A DNA stretch of 64,000 bases from an uncultured Bacteroides sp. (GTDB lineage: Bacteria > Bacteroidota > Bacteroidia > Bacteroidales > Bacteroidaceae): positions 1 through 64,000 of the forward strand of contig CAMFND010000018.1 in assembly GCA_945965395.1 (NCBI GenBank), written 5' to 3'. Of this stretch, positions 26,774-35,088 are shown one piece after another. A program made the translations under genes and the position numbers. How positions within the stretch are numbered: the first letter of the stretch is position 1; each line of letters opens with the position of its first letter. A model generated the notes under the pieces. It made no database searches. It was given only the letters and a program-made list of their open reading frames with translations, and was not told the DNA's origin.

Positions 26774-27367
26774 ATGTCAGAATCAAAGAAAATAAAGACC
26801 GCATTGGTGTCTGTTTACCATAAAGACGGTTTGGACGCCATCCTGGCCAAGCTTCATGCAGAAGGCGTTGAGTTCTTGTCTACCGGAGGAACACGTCAGT
26901 TCATTGAATCATTAGGTTATCCCTGCAAGGCTGTAGAAGACATTACCACTTATCCTTCTATTCTTGGAGGCCGCGTTAAGACATTGCATCCTAAAATTTT
27001 TGGAGGTATCCTCTGCCGCAGAGAACTGGAAGGCGACCAGAAGCAGGTTGCTCAGTATGAAATTCCAGAGATTGACCTGGTTATTGTAGACTTGTATCCT
27101 TTTGAAGATACAGTTGCAAGCGGTGCAGCAGAACAAGACATCATCGAAAAAATCGATATAGGCGGTATCTCATTGATTCGTGCTGGAGCTAAGAACTTCA
27201 ATGATGTAGTAATCGTAGCCAGCAAGCATCAATACCAACCTTTATTGGAAATCCTCAACAAACAGGGAGCTGTAACCACACGCGAACAACGCCGTTGGTT
27301 TGCAGGTGAAGCATTTACTGTTTCTTCACACTACGACACTGCTATCCGCGATTATTTCAAAAAATAA
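26774..27367 (+). CDS. purH: IMP cyclohydrolase, free-standing N-terminal half of PurH
   Basis: 197 residues from the ATG at 26774 (MSESKKIKTALVSVYHKDGL). It contains only the MGS-like IMP cyclohydrolase domain that closes FAICAR to IMP. Characteristic segments are FLSTGGTRQFIESLGYPCKAV, GGRVKTLHPKIFGGIL, VDLYPFEDTV and IDIGGISLIRAGAKNF. It ends at the point where fused PurH proteins continue into the transformylase domain. The partner gene is at 22289 on the opposite strand. The gap to mreB is 72 bp, so co-transcription with the cell-shape cluster is possible. Confidence 0.93.
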   Translation: MSESKKIKTALVSVYHKDGLDAILAKLHAEGVEFLSTGGTRQFIESLGYPCKAVEDITTYPSILGGRVKTLHPKIFGGILCRRELEGDQKQVAQYEIPEIDLVIVDLYPFEDTVASGAAEQDIIEKIDIGGISLIRAGAKNFNDVVIVASKHQYQPLLEILNKQGAVTTREQRRWFAGEAFTVSSHYDTAIRDYFKK

Positions 27368-27439
27368 TTGTGCTGGCAGTCATTCAGTCTTCCTAAAACG
27401 GATTTATTAATTTCAAAATTCTAGACTTATATTAAAGGA

Positions 27440-28462
27440 ATGGGATTATTCTCCTTTACACAAAACATAGCGATGGACCTTGGCACAGCCAATACCATCA
27501 TTATCAGCAATGACAAGATTGTGGTAGACGAACCATCTGTTGTTGCATTGGATCGTCGCACAGACAAGATGATTGCCGTAGGTGAACGTGCCAAGCTGAT
27601 GTACGAAAAAGAAAATCCGAACATTCGCACTGTACGCCCGTTACGTGACGGTGTTATTGCCGACTTCAACGCTTGCGAACAGATGATGCGCGGATTGATT
27701 AAAAAAGTAAATACAGGACGCCATTTCTTCACTCCCTCTTTGCGTATGGTAATCGGAGTACCTTCCGGTTCTACAGAAGTAGAATTACGTGCCGTACGTG
27801 ACAGCGCGGAACATGCAGGAGGACGTGATGTCTACCTGATATTCGAACCTATGGCTGCAGCTATCGGTATCGGACTGGATGTAGAAGCTCCGGAAGGTAA
27901 CATGGTAGTTGACATAGGTGGAGGTTCTACAGAAATTGCCGTCATTTCTTTGGGAGGTATTGTTTCAAATAACTCTATCCGCGTAGCCGGAGATGATTTG
28001 ACAGCCGATATTCAGGAATACATGAGCCGCCAGCACAATGTCAAAGTCAGTGAAAGAATGGCAGAGCGTATCAAGATTCACGTAGGTGCAGCCATGACAG
28101 ACCTGGGAGATGATGCACCTGAAGATTATATCGTACGGGGTCCAAACAGAATCACTGCCCTGCCGATGGAGGTTCCGGTATGCTATCAGGAAATCGCGCA
28201 TTGTATGGAAAAGAGCATTGCCAAAATAGAAACAGCTATTTTAAGTGCCTTGGAAAATACACCTCCTGAATTGTATGCCGACATTGTAAACAATGGTATC
28301 TATCTGGCTGGAGGCGGAGCGCTTCTGAGAGGACTTGACAAACGACTGACAGATAAAATCAACATTCCTTTCCATATTGCCGAAGATCCTTTGCTGAGCG
28401 TAGCCAAGGGAACAGGCATTGCACTGAAGAATGTAGATCGTTTCTCATTCCTGATGAGATAA
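27440..28462 (+). CDS. mreB: Rod shape-determining protein MreB
   Basis: A 340-residue bacterial actin that forms membrane-associated filaments guiding the elongasome. It shows the actin fold phosphate loops NIAMDLGTANTIIISND and NMVVDIGGGSTEIAVISLGG, the connect motif IFEPMAAAIGIGLDV and the adenosine motif YLAGGGALLRGLDKRL. The hydrophobic MGLFSF N-terminus fits the usual membrane contact. First of the mreBCD-mrdA-rodA cluster. Confidence 0.97.
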   Translation: MGLFSFTQNIAMDLGTANTIIISNDKIVVDEPSVVALDRRTDKMIAVGERAKLMYEKENPNIRTVRPLRDGVIADFNACEQMMRGLIKKVNTGRHFFTPSLRMVIGVPSGSTEVELRAVRDSAEHAGGRDVYLIFEPMAAAIGIGLDVEAPEGNMVVDIGGGSTEIAVISLGGIVSNNSIRVAGDDLTADIQEYMSRQHNVKVSERMAERIKIHVGAAMTDLGDDAPEDYIVRGPNRITALPMEVPVCYQEIAHCMEKSIAKIETAILSALENTPPELYADIVNNGIYLAGGGALLRGLDKRLTDKINIPFHIAEDPLLSVAKGTGIALKNVDRFSFLMR

Positions 28463-28469
28463 TATCATA

Positions 28470-28520
28470 AAAATTGAAAATGAAGAGATTTCAGATTTCT
28501 TCATTTTCAATTTTCATTTT
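28470..28520 (+). terminator. Hairpin with T-run between mreB and mreC
   Basis: AATTGAAAATGAA / TTCATTTTCAATT, 13 bp and AT-only apart from a few G/C, followed by TTCATTTTTTCG. It could be a partial terminator lowering mreC-mreD-mrdA-rodA expression relative to mreB. Confidence 0.6.
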
Positions 28521-28550
28521 TTCGTTTATACACCATTCGGATTCTCTGAC

Positions 28551-29402
28551 ATGCGAAACCTGCTCAATTTTCTGCTGAAATATAATCACTGGTTCCTTTT
28601 CGTTCTTTTGGAGGTTATTTCACTTACCCTGCTGTTCCGTTTCAACAACTATCAGGGAAGTGCTTTTTTTACTTCTGCCAATTACCTCGCAGGAATAGTA
28701 TACGAAGCCTCCAGTCAAGTAACACGCTATTTTGACCTGACAGAAGTCAACAAGGACCTAACTGCACGAAATGTCGAACTGGAAATTGAAGTGGAACGCT
28801 TGTCGCAAGCCTTAGAACAATATACACAAGACACTACAGGAGTGGCTAACCTGCGTAAAGAAGCATTAAAAGACTATGTGTTATATGATGCAAGAGTAGT
28901 CAACAACAGCATCACACACCCCAACAATTTCATTACCATCGACAAAGGAGAGGCCGACGGCATCCGCCCGGAAATGGGAGTCGTATGTGGAAACGGAGTA
29001 GTCGGAATTGTTTATCTCACGGGAAAGCATCATGCCATTGTATTGCCCGTATTAAATTCCAAAAGCAGCATCAGCTGTAAAATCAAACGAACCTCGTATT
29101 TTGGTTTCCTGAAGTGGGAAGGAGGTTCTTCACAATATGCCTACGTCAAAGATATGCCCCGACATTCCGAATTCTCATTGGGCGATACGATTGTAACAAG
29201 TGGGCACAGCGCCGTTTTTCCAGCCGGGATTCCCGTAGGAACCGTAGATGATATGGAAGACAGTCACGACGGACTATCTTATCTGCTCAAAGTCAAGCTA
29301 TTCACAGACTTTGCCCGACTGAACAATGTCAGGGTTTTAGGCTCATTCAACGGCACTGAGCAGGCACAACTTGAGGACAGCATACATTCAATGCAACCAT
29401 AA
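28551..29402 (+). CDS. mreC: Rod shape-determining protein MreC
   Basis: 283 residues: one N-terminal membrane segment (WFLFVLLEVISLTLLF), a coiled coil around residues 60-95 (LTARNVELEIEVERLSQAL) and a periplasmic double beta-barrel core with GEADGIRPEMGVVCGNGVVG and GDTIVTSGHSAVFPAGIPVG. MreC oligomers scaffold and activate the PBP2-RodA synthase encoded two and three genes downstream. The gap to mreD is 30 bp. Confidence 0.95.
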   Translation: MRNLLNFLLKYNHWFLFVLLEVISLTLLFRFNNYQGSAFFTSANYLAGIVYEASSQVTRYFDLTEVNKDLTARNVELEIEVERLSQALEQYTQDTTGVANLRKEALKDYVLYDARVVNNSITHPNNFITIDKGEADGIRPEMGVVCGNGVVGIVYLTGKHHAIVLPVLNSKSSISCKIKRTSYFGFLKWEGGSSQYAYVKDMPRHSEFSLGDTIVTSGHSAVFPAGIPVGTVDDMEDSHDGLSYLLKVKLFTDFARLNNVRVLGSFNGTEQAQLEDSIHSMQP

Positions 29403-29432
29403 AAATTAACGATACAGAAAGCCAAGGTAATT

Positions 29433-29930
29433 ATGCAATATATCATACGTCTTGAATGGTTCATCATACTTGTCTTACTGCAAGTACTGGTACTCAACCA
29501 CATTCATTTTGAACAATATGCCACACCGTTGTTCTATATCTACTTTTTATTGAAGATAGATTCAGACAACAGCCGTAAGGGATTAATGTTATGGGCCTTT
29601 TCTTTAGGACTTTGCATCGATATTTTCAGCAATACACCAGGATTAAACGCTGCCACAGCCGTATGTACAGCCTTCTGCCGCCCATGGATTCTCAGATTGT
29701 TTTCCTTACGTGACATTACAGACAACTTTGAACCAGGCATGTATCAGATGGGATTTGCTTCATTTTTCCGGTACACGATAGTCCTTGTTTTATTACATGC
29801 TTTCATACTGAATATCTTGGATACATTCTCATTGGCCAACATGCCCACGCTGTTGCTGAAAATTGCCAGTGATACAATTATCACACTCATATTCATCTTA
29901 TGTGTTGATTCTGTCAGGAGGAAAAAATAG
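29433..29930 (+). CDS. mreD: Rod shape-determining protein MreD
   Basis: 165 residues, very hydrophobic, with about five membrane segments. Sequence conservation in MreD is low; LGLCIDIFSNTPGLNAATAV fits the family GxxxDxxxxxxxG pattern, and position between mreC and mrdA is decisive. Its stop TAG shares one base with the GTG start of mrdA. Confidence 0.9.
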   Translation: MQYIIRLEWFIILVLLQVLVLNHIHFEQYATPLFYIYFLLKIDSDNSRKGLMLWAFSLGLCIDIFSNTPGLNAATAVCTAFCRPWILRLFSLRDITDNFEPGMYQMGFASFFRYTIVLVLLHAFILNILDTFSLANMPTLLLKIASDTIITLIFILCVDSVRRKK

Positions 29931-31780
29931 TGGAAAGAAACTACGATCTTGAAAAGCGAAAATATGTAATTGGTGGTGCAGTCATTGTGATTGTGCTGAT
30001 TTTTCTTATACGTTTACTTTCACTGCAAATCATGAGTGAAGACTACAAGAAAAATGCCGACAGCAACGCTTTTCTCAAAAAAATACAATATCCAAGCCGA
30101 GGAGTCATATACGACCGGAATGATAAACTGCTGGTTTATAATCAGGCTGCTTACGACATTACCGTAATTATGAAAGAAATTACGGAGCTGGATACCATGG
30201 ATTTATGCCAAACACTGAAAATCTCACCGGAGTTTCTGCGAAAAAAATTCCGTGACATGAAAGATCGCCGGCTTAATCCTGGCTACTCCCCCTACACCAA
30301 TCAGGTATTTCTTACCCAGCTGTCGGCCGAAGATTGTGGTGTGTTCCAGGAAAAACTGTTTAAGTTTCCAGGATTCTATATCCAGCGACGTACCATCCGA
30401 CAATATACCTACAATGCCGGAGCTCACATCCTGGGAGATATTGCCGAAGTTTCCAAATCCGATATGGAAAAGGATGAATACTATATTCCCGGCGACTTTA
30501 TCGGTAAATTAGGTGTAGAGCGTTCTTACGAAAAGCAGTTACGAGGAGAAAAAGGTATTGAAATATTATTACGTGATGCCCGAGGACGAATCCAGGGGAA
30601 CTATATGGACGGAAAATTCGATAAGGCTCCTGTAGCAGGAAAAAACCTGCGACTGAGTCTGGACATCGAACTTCAGGAGCTGGGAGAACGTCTGCTGGAA
30701 GGAAAAATCGGAAGTATTGTAGCCATAGAACCATCCACAGGTGAGGTGCTCTGCTTAGTTTCTTCACCGACTTACGACCCTCGAAAAATGGTCGAAAGAA
30801 ACCGCGGTAAGAACCATCTGATACTGGCACGTGACCCCTGGAAGCCTTTATTGAACCGTGCCATCATGGGTACCTATCCGCCAGGTTCCACTTTCAAGAC
30901 TTCACAGGCACTGACCTTCCTGCAAGAGGGAATCATAACCACCCAGACCAGTTATCCGTGTTTTGGTGGATTCAACTTCCGGGGACTTCATGTTGGCTGC
31001 CACGGTCACCCCTCGCCGCTTTCGCTGATTCCGGCATTAGCAACTTCCTGCAACGGATATTTCTGCTGGGGACTCTATTACATGATTGGTGCCAGAAAGA
31101 AATACGGAACCGTACAAAAAGCCATGAACACCTGGAGAGACTATATGGTATCCATGGGATTCGGTTATCCGTTGGGAATCGACCTTCCCGGAGAGAAAAG
31201 AGGATTTATTCCCAATGCAAGCGTCTACGACAAAGCTTACCGAGGCTCATGGAATGGACTGACCATTATCAGTATTTCCATCGGACAAGGTGAGGTCACA
31301 CTGACTCCATTACAAATAGCCAACTTAGGAGCAACCATCGCCAACAGAGGCTATTTTATCACACCTCATGTGGTGAAAGAGATAGAAGGTGAACAGCTCG
31401 ATACACTTTACACACAAAAAAGATACACTATGGTAGACCGTTCACATTACGAGGAAGTGGTACAAGGCATGCGTTCAGCCGTATTGGGCGGAACCTGTAG
31501 AGGAGCTAACTTACCTGACATCGAGGTATGTGGAAAAACCGGAACGGCCCAGAACCGTGGGAAAGACCACTCAGCCTTTATGGGATTTGCTCCCATGAAA
31601 GATCCCAAGATTGCCATAGCAGTCTATGTGGAAAACGGAGGATTCGGTGCGGTATACGGTGTACCTATCGGACGACTCATGATTGAAAAGTATTTAAAAG
31701 GGAAACTCTCGCCAGAAGACGAAGTCATGGCTACAGAGATTCAAAACAGGAGGATTGATTATGGGATACATGAGAGGTAG
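29930..31780 (+). CDS. mrdA: Penicillin-binding protein 2 (peptidoglycan transpeptidase)
   Basis: 616 residues. The start is GTG (VERNYDLEKRKY), with a strong AGGAGG about 7 bases upstream, inside the end of mreD. It has a single N-terminal membrane anchor (VIVIVLIFLIRLLSL), then the pedestal (YPSRGVIYDRNDKLLVYNQA) and the transpeptidase. Catalytic motifs are SxxK in PPGSTFKTSQ, SxN in TSCNGYFCWG and KTG in CGKTGTAQNRG. It cross-links peptidoglycan in the elongasome with RodA. The 3' end overlaps rodA by 20 bp. Confidence 0.96.
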   Translation: MERNYDLEKRKYVIGGAVIVIVLIFLIRLLSLQIMSEDYKKNADSNAFLKKIQYPSRGVIYDRNDKLLVYNQAAYDITVIMKEITELDTMDLCQTLKISPEFLRKKFRDMKDRRLNPGYSPYTNQVFLTQLSAEDCGVFQEKLFKFPGFYIQRRTIRQYTYNAGAHILGDIAEVSKSDMEKDEYYIPGDFIGKLGVERSYEKQLRGEKGIEILLRDARGRIQGNYMDGKFDKAPVAGKNLRLSLDIELQELGERLLEGKIGSIVAIEPSTGEVLCLVSSPTYDPRKMVERNRGKNHLILARDPWKPLLNRAIMGTYPPGSTFKTSQALTFLQEGIITTQTSYPCFGGFNFRGLHVGCHGHPSPLSLIPALATSCNGYFCWGLYYMIGARKKYGTVQKAMNTWRDYMVSMGFGYPLGIDLPGEKRGFIPNASVYDKAYRGSWNGLTIISISIGQGEVTLTPLQIANLGATIANRGYFITPHVVKEIEGEQLDTLYTQKRYTMVDRSHYEEVVQGMRSAVLGGTCRGANLPDIEVCGKTGTAQNRGKDHSAFMGFAPMKDPKIAIAVYVENGGFGAVYGVPIGRLMIEKYLKGKLSPEDEVMATEIQNRRIDYGIHER

Positions 31781-33218
31781 TGTATGGAAAAATGTGGACT
31801 GGTGGACCATCGGACTTTACCTTATACTGGTCATCTGCGGATGGTTCAGTGTGTGCGGAGCAAGTTATAATTATGGTGAACCGAATTTCTTTGATATTAC
31901 TACACGCGCCGGTAAACAGCTGATGTGGATAGGCTGTTCATTGGGGCTGGGCTTTGTCATACTTATGCTTGAAGACCGTGTATACGACACCTACGCTTAT
32001 CTGCTTTATAGCATCATGATTTTGCTACTTTTCGGTACCATCTTCAATCCGCATGAAATCAAAGGTTCACGCTCATGGATTGTATTAGGCCCGGTAAGTT
32101 TGCAACCAGCCGAATTCGCCAAATTTGCCACAGCCCTTGCATTAGGAAAATATATAAATGAATATACTTTCCAAATGCAGCGCACCCGCAATCTGATAAC
32201 CGTATTGGGTATCATTCTGCTGCCTATGGCATTGATTATACTCCAGAAAGAAACAGGTTCTGCCCTGGTGTACTTATCCTTTTTTTTAATGCTCTACAGA
32301 GAAGGGATGACCGGAACAGTTCTATTCTCCGGAATCTGTGCCGTGGTATTTTTTATTGTCGGCCTAAAATTCAGTGCAGAAATTATGCCTGATGAAATGA
32401 CATCATGGGGAGAATTCTCCGTATTGACGCTGGTCATTCTGCTTTCTGCCTTTCTGGCGGGAAGATATTGTCAGCGGCAGTCGCCCAAACTTGCAGCCTA
32501 CATTTTCGGTATCGGAGGCGGAGGAACGTTATTAGGAGCTTTGTTTTCCAACTACGTAATTCCGTTAAATGTATGTCATCTCCAGTTAGCCCTTTGTGGA
32601 GGTATTGTACTAACACTGGCTTTCTTCTATCTGCGTGAACGACTGAGAGCTTATTTCTATGTAATTCTGTTCGTAATTGGCTCGGGCATCTTTTTCTTCT
32701 CGACCGACTATGTATTCAATCAGGTACTTGAACCTCACCAGAAGATTCGAATCGAAGTGTTATTGGGAATGAAAGATGACCCTGCAGGAGCCGGATACAA
32801 TGTCAACCAAAGCAAAATTGCCATCGGTTCCGGAGGATTATTCGGAAAAGGCTTTCTCAACGGTACGCAGACCAAATTGAAATACGTTCCGGAACAAGAT
32901 ACCGACTTCATTTTCTGTACCATCGGCGAAGAACAAGGATTTGTCGGCTCAGCTTTAGTCATTTCCTTGTTCATGGGACTTATTCTACGCCTTATCGCAC
33001 TATCCGAGCGACAGGAAAGTCGCTTTGGAAGAGTATACGGCTACTGTGTACTAAGTATATTCTTTTTCCATCTCTTTATCAATATAGGAATGGTACTCGG
33101 ACTAACTCCCGTCATTGGTATCCCCCTTCCCTTCTTCAGCTACGGCGGTTCCTCATTGTGGGGATTTACCATCCTGCTGTTTGTCTTCCTCCGCATTGAC
33201 GCGGCCAGGGAGAAATAA
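31761..33218 (+). CDS. rodA: Peptidoglycan glycosyltransferase RodA (SEDS family)
   Basis: About 485 residues from the ATG at 31761, which has AGGAGG 7 bases upstream; the track start at 31755 is a TTG. There are about ten membrane segments. SEDS signatures include GSRSWIVLGPVSLQPAEFAKFA and YVPEQDTDFIFCTIGEEQGFVG, then the C-terminal IGIPLPFFSYGGSSLWGFT. It is longer than E. coli RodA (370), through an extra membrane block around residues 200-300, typical for Bacteroides. The last 66 bp overlap the 3' end of gldH on the other strand. Confidence 0.95.
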   Translation: MGYMRGSVWKNVDWWTIGLYLILVICGWFSVCGASYNYGEPNFFDITTRAGKQLMWIGCSLGLGFVILMLEDRVYDTYAYLLYSIMILLLFGTIFNPHEIKGSRSWIVLGPVSLQPAEFAKFATALALGKYINEYTFQMQRTRNLITVLGIILLPMALIILQKETGSALVYLSFFLMLYREGMTGTVLFSGICAVVFFIVGLKFSAEIMPDEMTSWGEFSVLTLVILLSAFLAGRYCQRQSPKLAAYIFGIGGGGTLLGALFSNYVIPLNVCHLQLALCGGIVLTLAFFYLRERLRAYFYVILFVIGSGIFFFSTDYVFNQVLEPHQKIRIEVLLGMKDDPAGAGYNVNQSKIAIGSGGLFGKGFLNGTQTKLKYVPEQDTDFIFCTIGEEQGFVGSALVISLFMGLILRLIALSERQESRFGRVYGYCVLSIFFFHLFINIGMVLGLTPVIGIPLPFFSYGGSSLWGFTILLFVFLRIDAAREK

Positions 33219-33704
33219 CCGGATTCCCACATCGGATATTCCAGGCAATGGATTCTGCCTCATCAGATGAGTGATACGAAAAATGCGGTCTATTGAATCG
33301 GTAGAGAAAATAACCGGTTTATCTGACACATATACATGCTGATACAATCCTCCCATTGCCCCACTCTGCGCCCAGTGTCCTTTTTCATCGGTCAGATAAA
33401 TGTGCAGTGTATCCGTGCGGGGCGGTAATGAATCACCTTCCGACTGCGTCACTGAAAGCCAGATATCCCGATAAGGATATTCTCCGGTATGACGAAGGCC
33501 TATCTCCATCCGGTACTCACCGGAATAAAGTCCTACAGGAAGATGGAAAACCAGAGAGTCAGATTTATCCCAGCCTTTTTCACCAGAAACAGCCTGATAT
33601 ACATGATAACGTGTATCTGTATAACAGGCATTCAGCAGGAACAAGACACATAGTGCCAGTCCTGCCTTTATATAATAGATAAAAGATTCTTTAAGCCTGT
33701 ACAT
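33153..33704 (-). CDS. gldH: Gliding-motility-type lipoprotein GldH
   Basis: 183 residues from the ATG at 33704 (MYRLKESFIYYIK). The 79 extra codons of the track ORF lie in the PSP1 gene and are out of frame with it. A lipoprotein signal peptide ends at the lipobox FLLNAC. The body matches the GldH family (LPVGLYSGEYRMEIGLRHTG, YPYRDIWLSVTQ, GGLYQHVYVSD). In gliding Bacteroidota GldH is needed for motility, but Bacteroides do not glide and keep the gene in this holB-PSP1-gldH context, so its role here is unknown. The start overlaps PSP1 by 14 bp, and the 3' end overlaps rodA tail-to-tail. Confidence 0.88.
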   Translation of the reverse strand: MYRLKESFIYYIKAGLALCVLFLLNACYTDTRYHVYQAVSGEKGWDKSDSLVFHLPVGLYSGEYRMEIGLRHTGEYPYRDIWLSVTQSEGDSLPPRTDTLHIYLTDEKGHWAQSGAMGGLYQHVYVSDKPVIFSTDSIDRIFRITHLMRQNPLPGISDVGIRLFLPGRVNAEEDKQQDGKSPQ

Positions 33705-35082
33705 CCGTATTCGTATTACGCTCCGGACGTTTGTTTCCCTCATTATTCCGACGGAAATTTCTCCGCCCGTTGCGGTTAGGGCGAGGTTCCTGACCGGCTT
33801 TTGCCTGTGGTGCATTTCCGGCATTTTCAGCCGCTGGAGCCTGAGGAGCTGCCGGAGCCGGATTCCCTTTCGGTCTCTGTGGACGGTTATTTCTTCCCTG
33901 TGGCCCTTTATTCTCTTTAGAAGTATCTGGAGTTTGCCCATTACCAGCTTCTACAGGAGCCGCTGACGCATTACTTTGTGATGCCTGCCCTTTTTGTTTC
34001 TTTTTCCGGTTCTTTCCGCCTTTTGTTTTGTCAAAACGAGTCAAGCTCTCTTGTTCCAACAAGTCTTTTGAACGCTGCGATTCACGTCCGGAGAATTCGT
34101 CATCCAGTTTTTCAGGCTTTTCTCCCCGTTTGTTCATATTCAGCACTTCAAAGGCTCTGCGTGCGGAGATAGTCACTTCATTTGCCAGGAAACTCTTATC
34201 CGTACTATAAGTAATGGTTCCTTTCAGAATATCTGCCTTGAAATAATAATACATGTTATCCAGCGTTTCAAGGGTAATTTCCTTACTCGGCAAGCGTTTC
34301 TGACATTCCACGTAGGCATCTACTTCGTAATTCAGACAGCATTTCAGTTTGGCACACTGTCCGGCCAGTTTCTGCGGATTAAGCGAAATATCCTGAAATC
34401 GGGCCGCACTGGTCGACACTGAAACGAAGTTCGTCATCCACGTAGCACAGCACAACTCGCGTCCACACGGTCCGATTCCTCCGATACGTCCGGCCTCCTG
34501 ACGGGCACCAATCTGTTTCATTTCGATACGTACCCGGAAAGTCTCAGCCAGCACCTTAATCAGCTGACGGAAATCTACACGCTCATCTGCAATGTAATAG
34601 AATATCGCTTTATTACCATCGCCCTGATACTCCACATCACCGATTTTCATCTGAAGCCCCAGACTTTCCGCAATCTTGCGCGAACGAATCATTGTATCGT
34701 GTTCACGCGATTTTGCCTCCTCATATTTTTCCATATCCACAGGCTTCACTTTACGGTAAATACGACGTATTTCTGCATCAGGCTTCAAATTAGCCTTACG
34801 CATTTGCAGGGGAACCAGTCTTCCAGTCAATGTCACCGTACCGATGTCATGTCCCGGAGTGGCTTCTACTGCCACAATATCTCCCTTCTCCAGATGCAGC
34901 CCGTTACTGTTCTTATAATATCCCTTGCGGGTATTCTTAAACTGAACTTCCACCATATCCTGTTCCTCCGTGTTTCCAGGTATATCGGCCAGCCAGTCGT
35001 AAGTATTCAATTTATTATTCTGTCGTCCGCAGCCTCCACAGCAGAGTCGGCCACTTCCGTTTTTAAGCTTGAAATCGTCCAT
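33691..35082 (-). CDS. PSP1 domain protein (YaaT/RicT homologue)
   Basis: 463 residues. An N-terminal cysteine cluster CCGGCGRQ is followed by the PSP1 core with further cysteines in GGIGPCGRELCCATWM and AGQCAKLKCCLNYE. In Bacillus, RicT/YaaT joins RicA and RicF in an Fe-S complex that affects RNase Y; the cysteines here are compatible with cluster binding. The C-terminal 110 residues are a low-complexity tail rich in N, A, P, K and R (GRNNRPQRPKGNPAPAAPQA), suggesting RNA or nucleoid contact. It is in an operon with holB (6 bp gap) and gldH (14 bp overlap). Confidence 0.9.
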   Translation of the reverse strand: MDDFKLKNGSGRLCCGGCGRQNNKLNTYDWLADIPGNTEEQDMVEVQFKNTRKGYYKNSNGLHLEKGDIVAVEATPGHDIGTVTLTGRLVPLQMRKANLKPDAEIRRIYRKVKPVDMEKYEEAKSREHDTMIRSRKIAESLGLQMKIGDVEYQGDGNKAIFYYIADERVDFRQLIKVLAETFRVRIEMKQIGARQEAGRIGGIGPCGRELCCATWMTNFVSVSTSAARFQDISLNPQKLAGQCAKLKCCLNYEVDAYVECQKRLPSKEITLETLDNMYYYFKADILKGTITYSTDKSFLANEVTISARRAFEVLNMNKRGEKPEKLDDEFSGRESQRSKDLLEQESLTRFDKTKGGKNRKKKQKGQASQSNASAAPVEAGNGQTPDTSKENKGPQGRNNRPQRPKGNPAPAAPQAPAAENAGNAPQAKAGQEPRPNRNGRRNFRRNNEGNKRPERNTNTDVQA

Positions 35083-35088
35083 ATATCG

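Noticed and set aside
33705-33941. N-terminal 79 codons of the track ORF for gldH
   Set aside because: They overlap the low-complexity end of the PSP1 gene in another frame; the lipoprotein signal begins at 33704.
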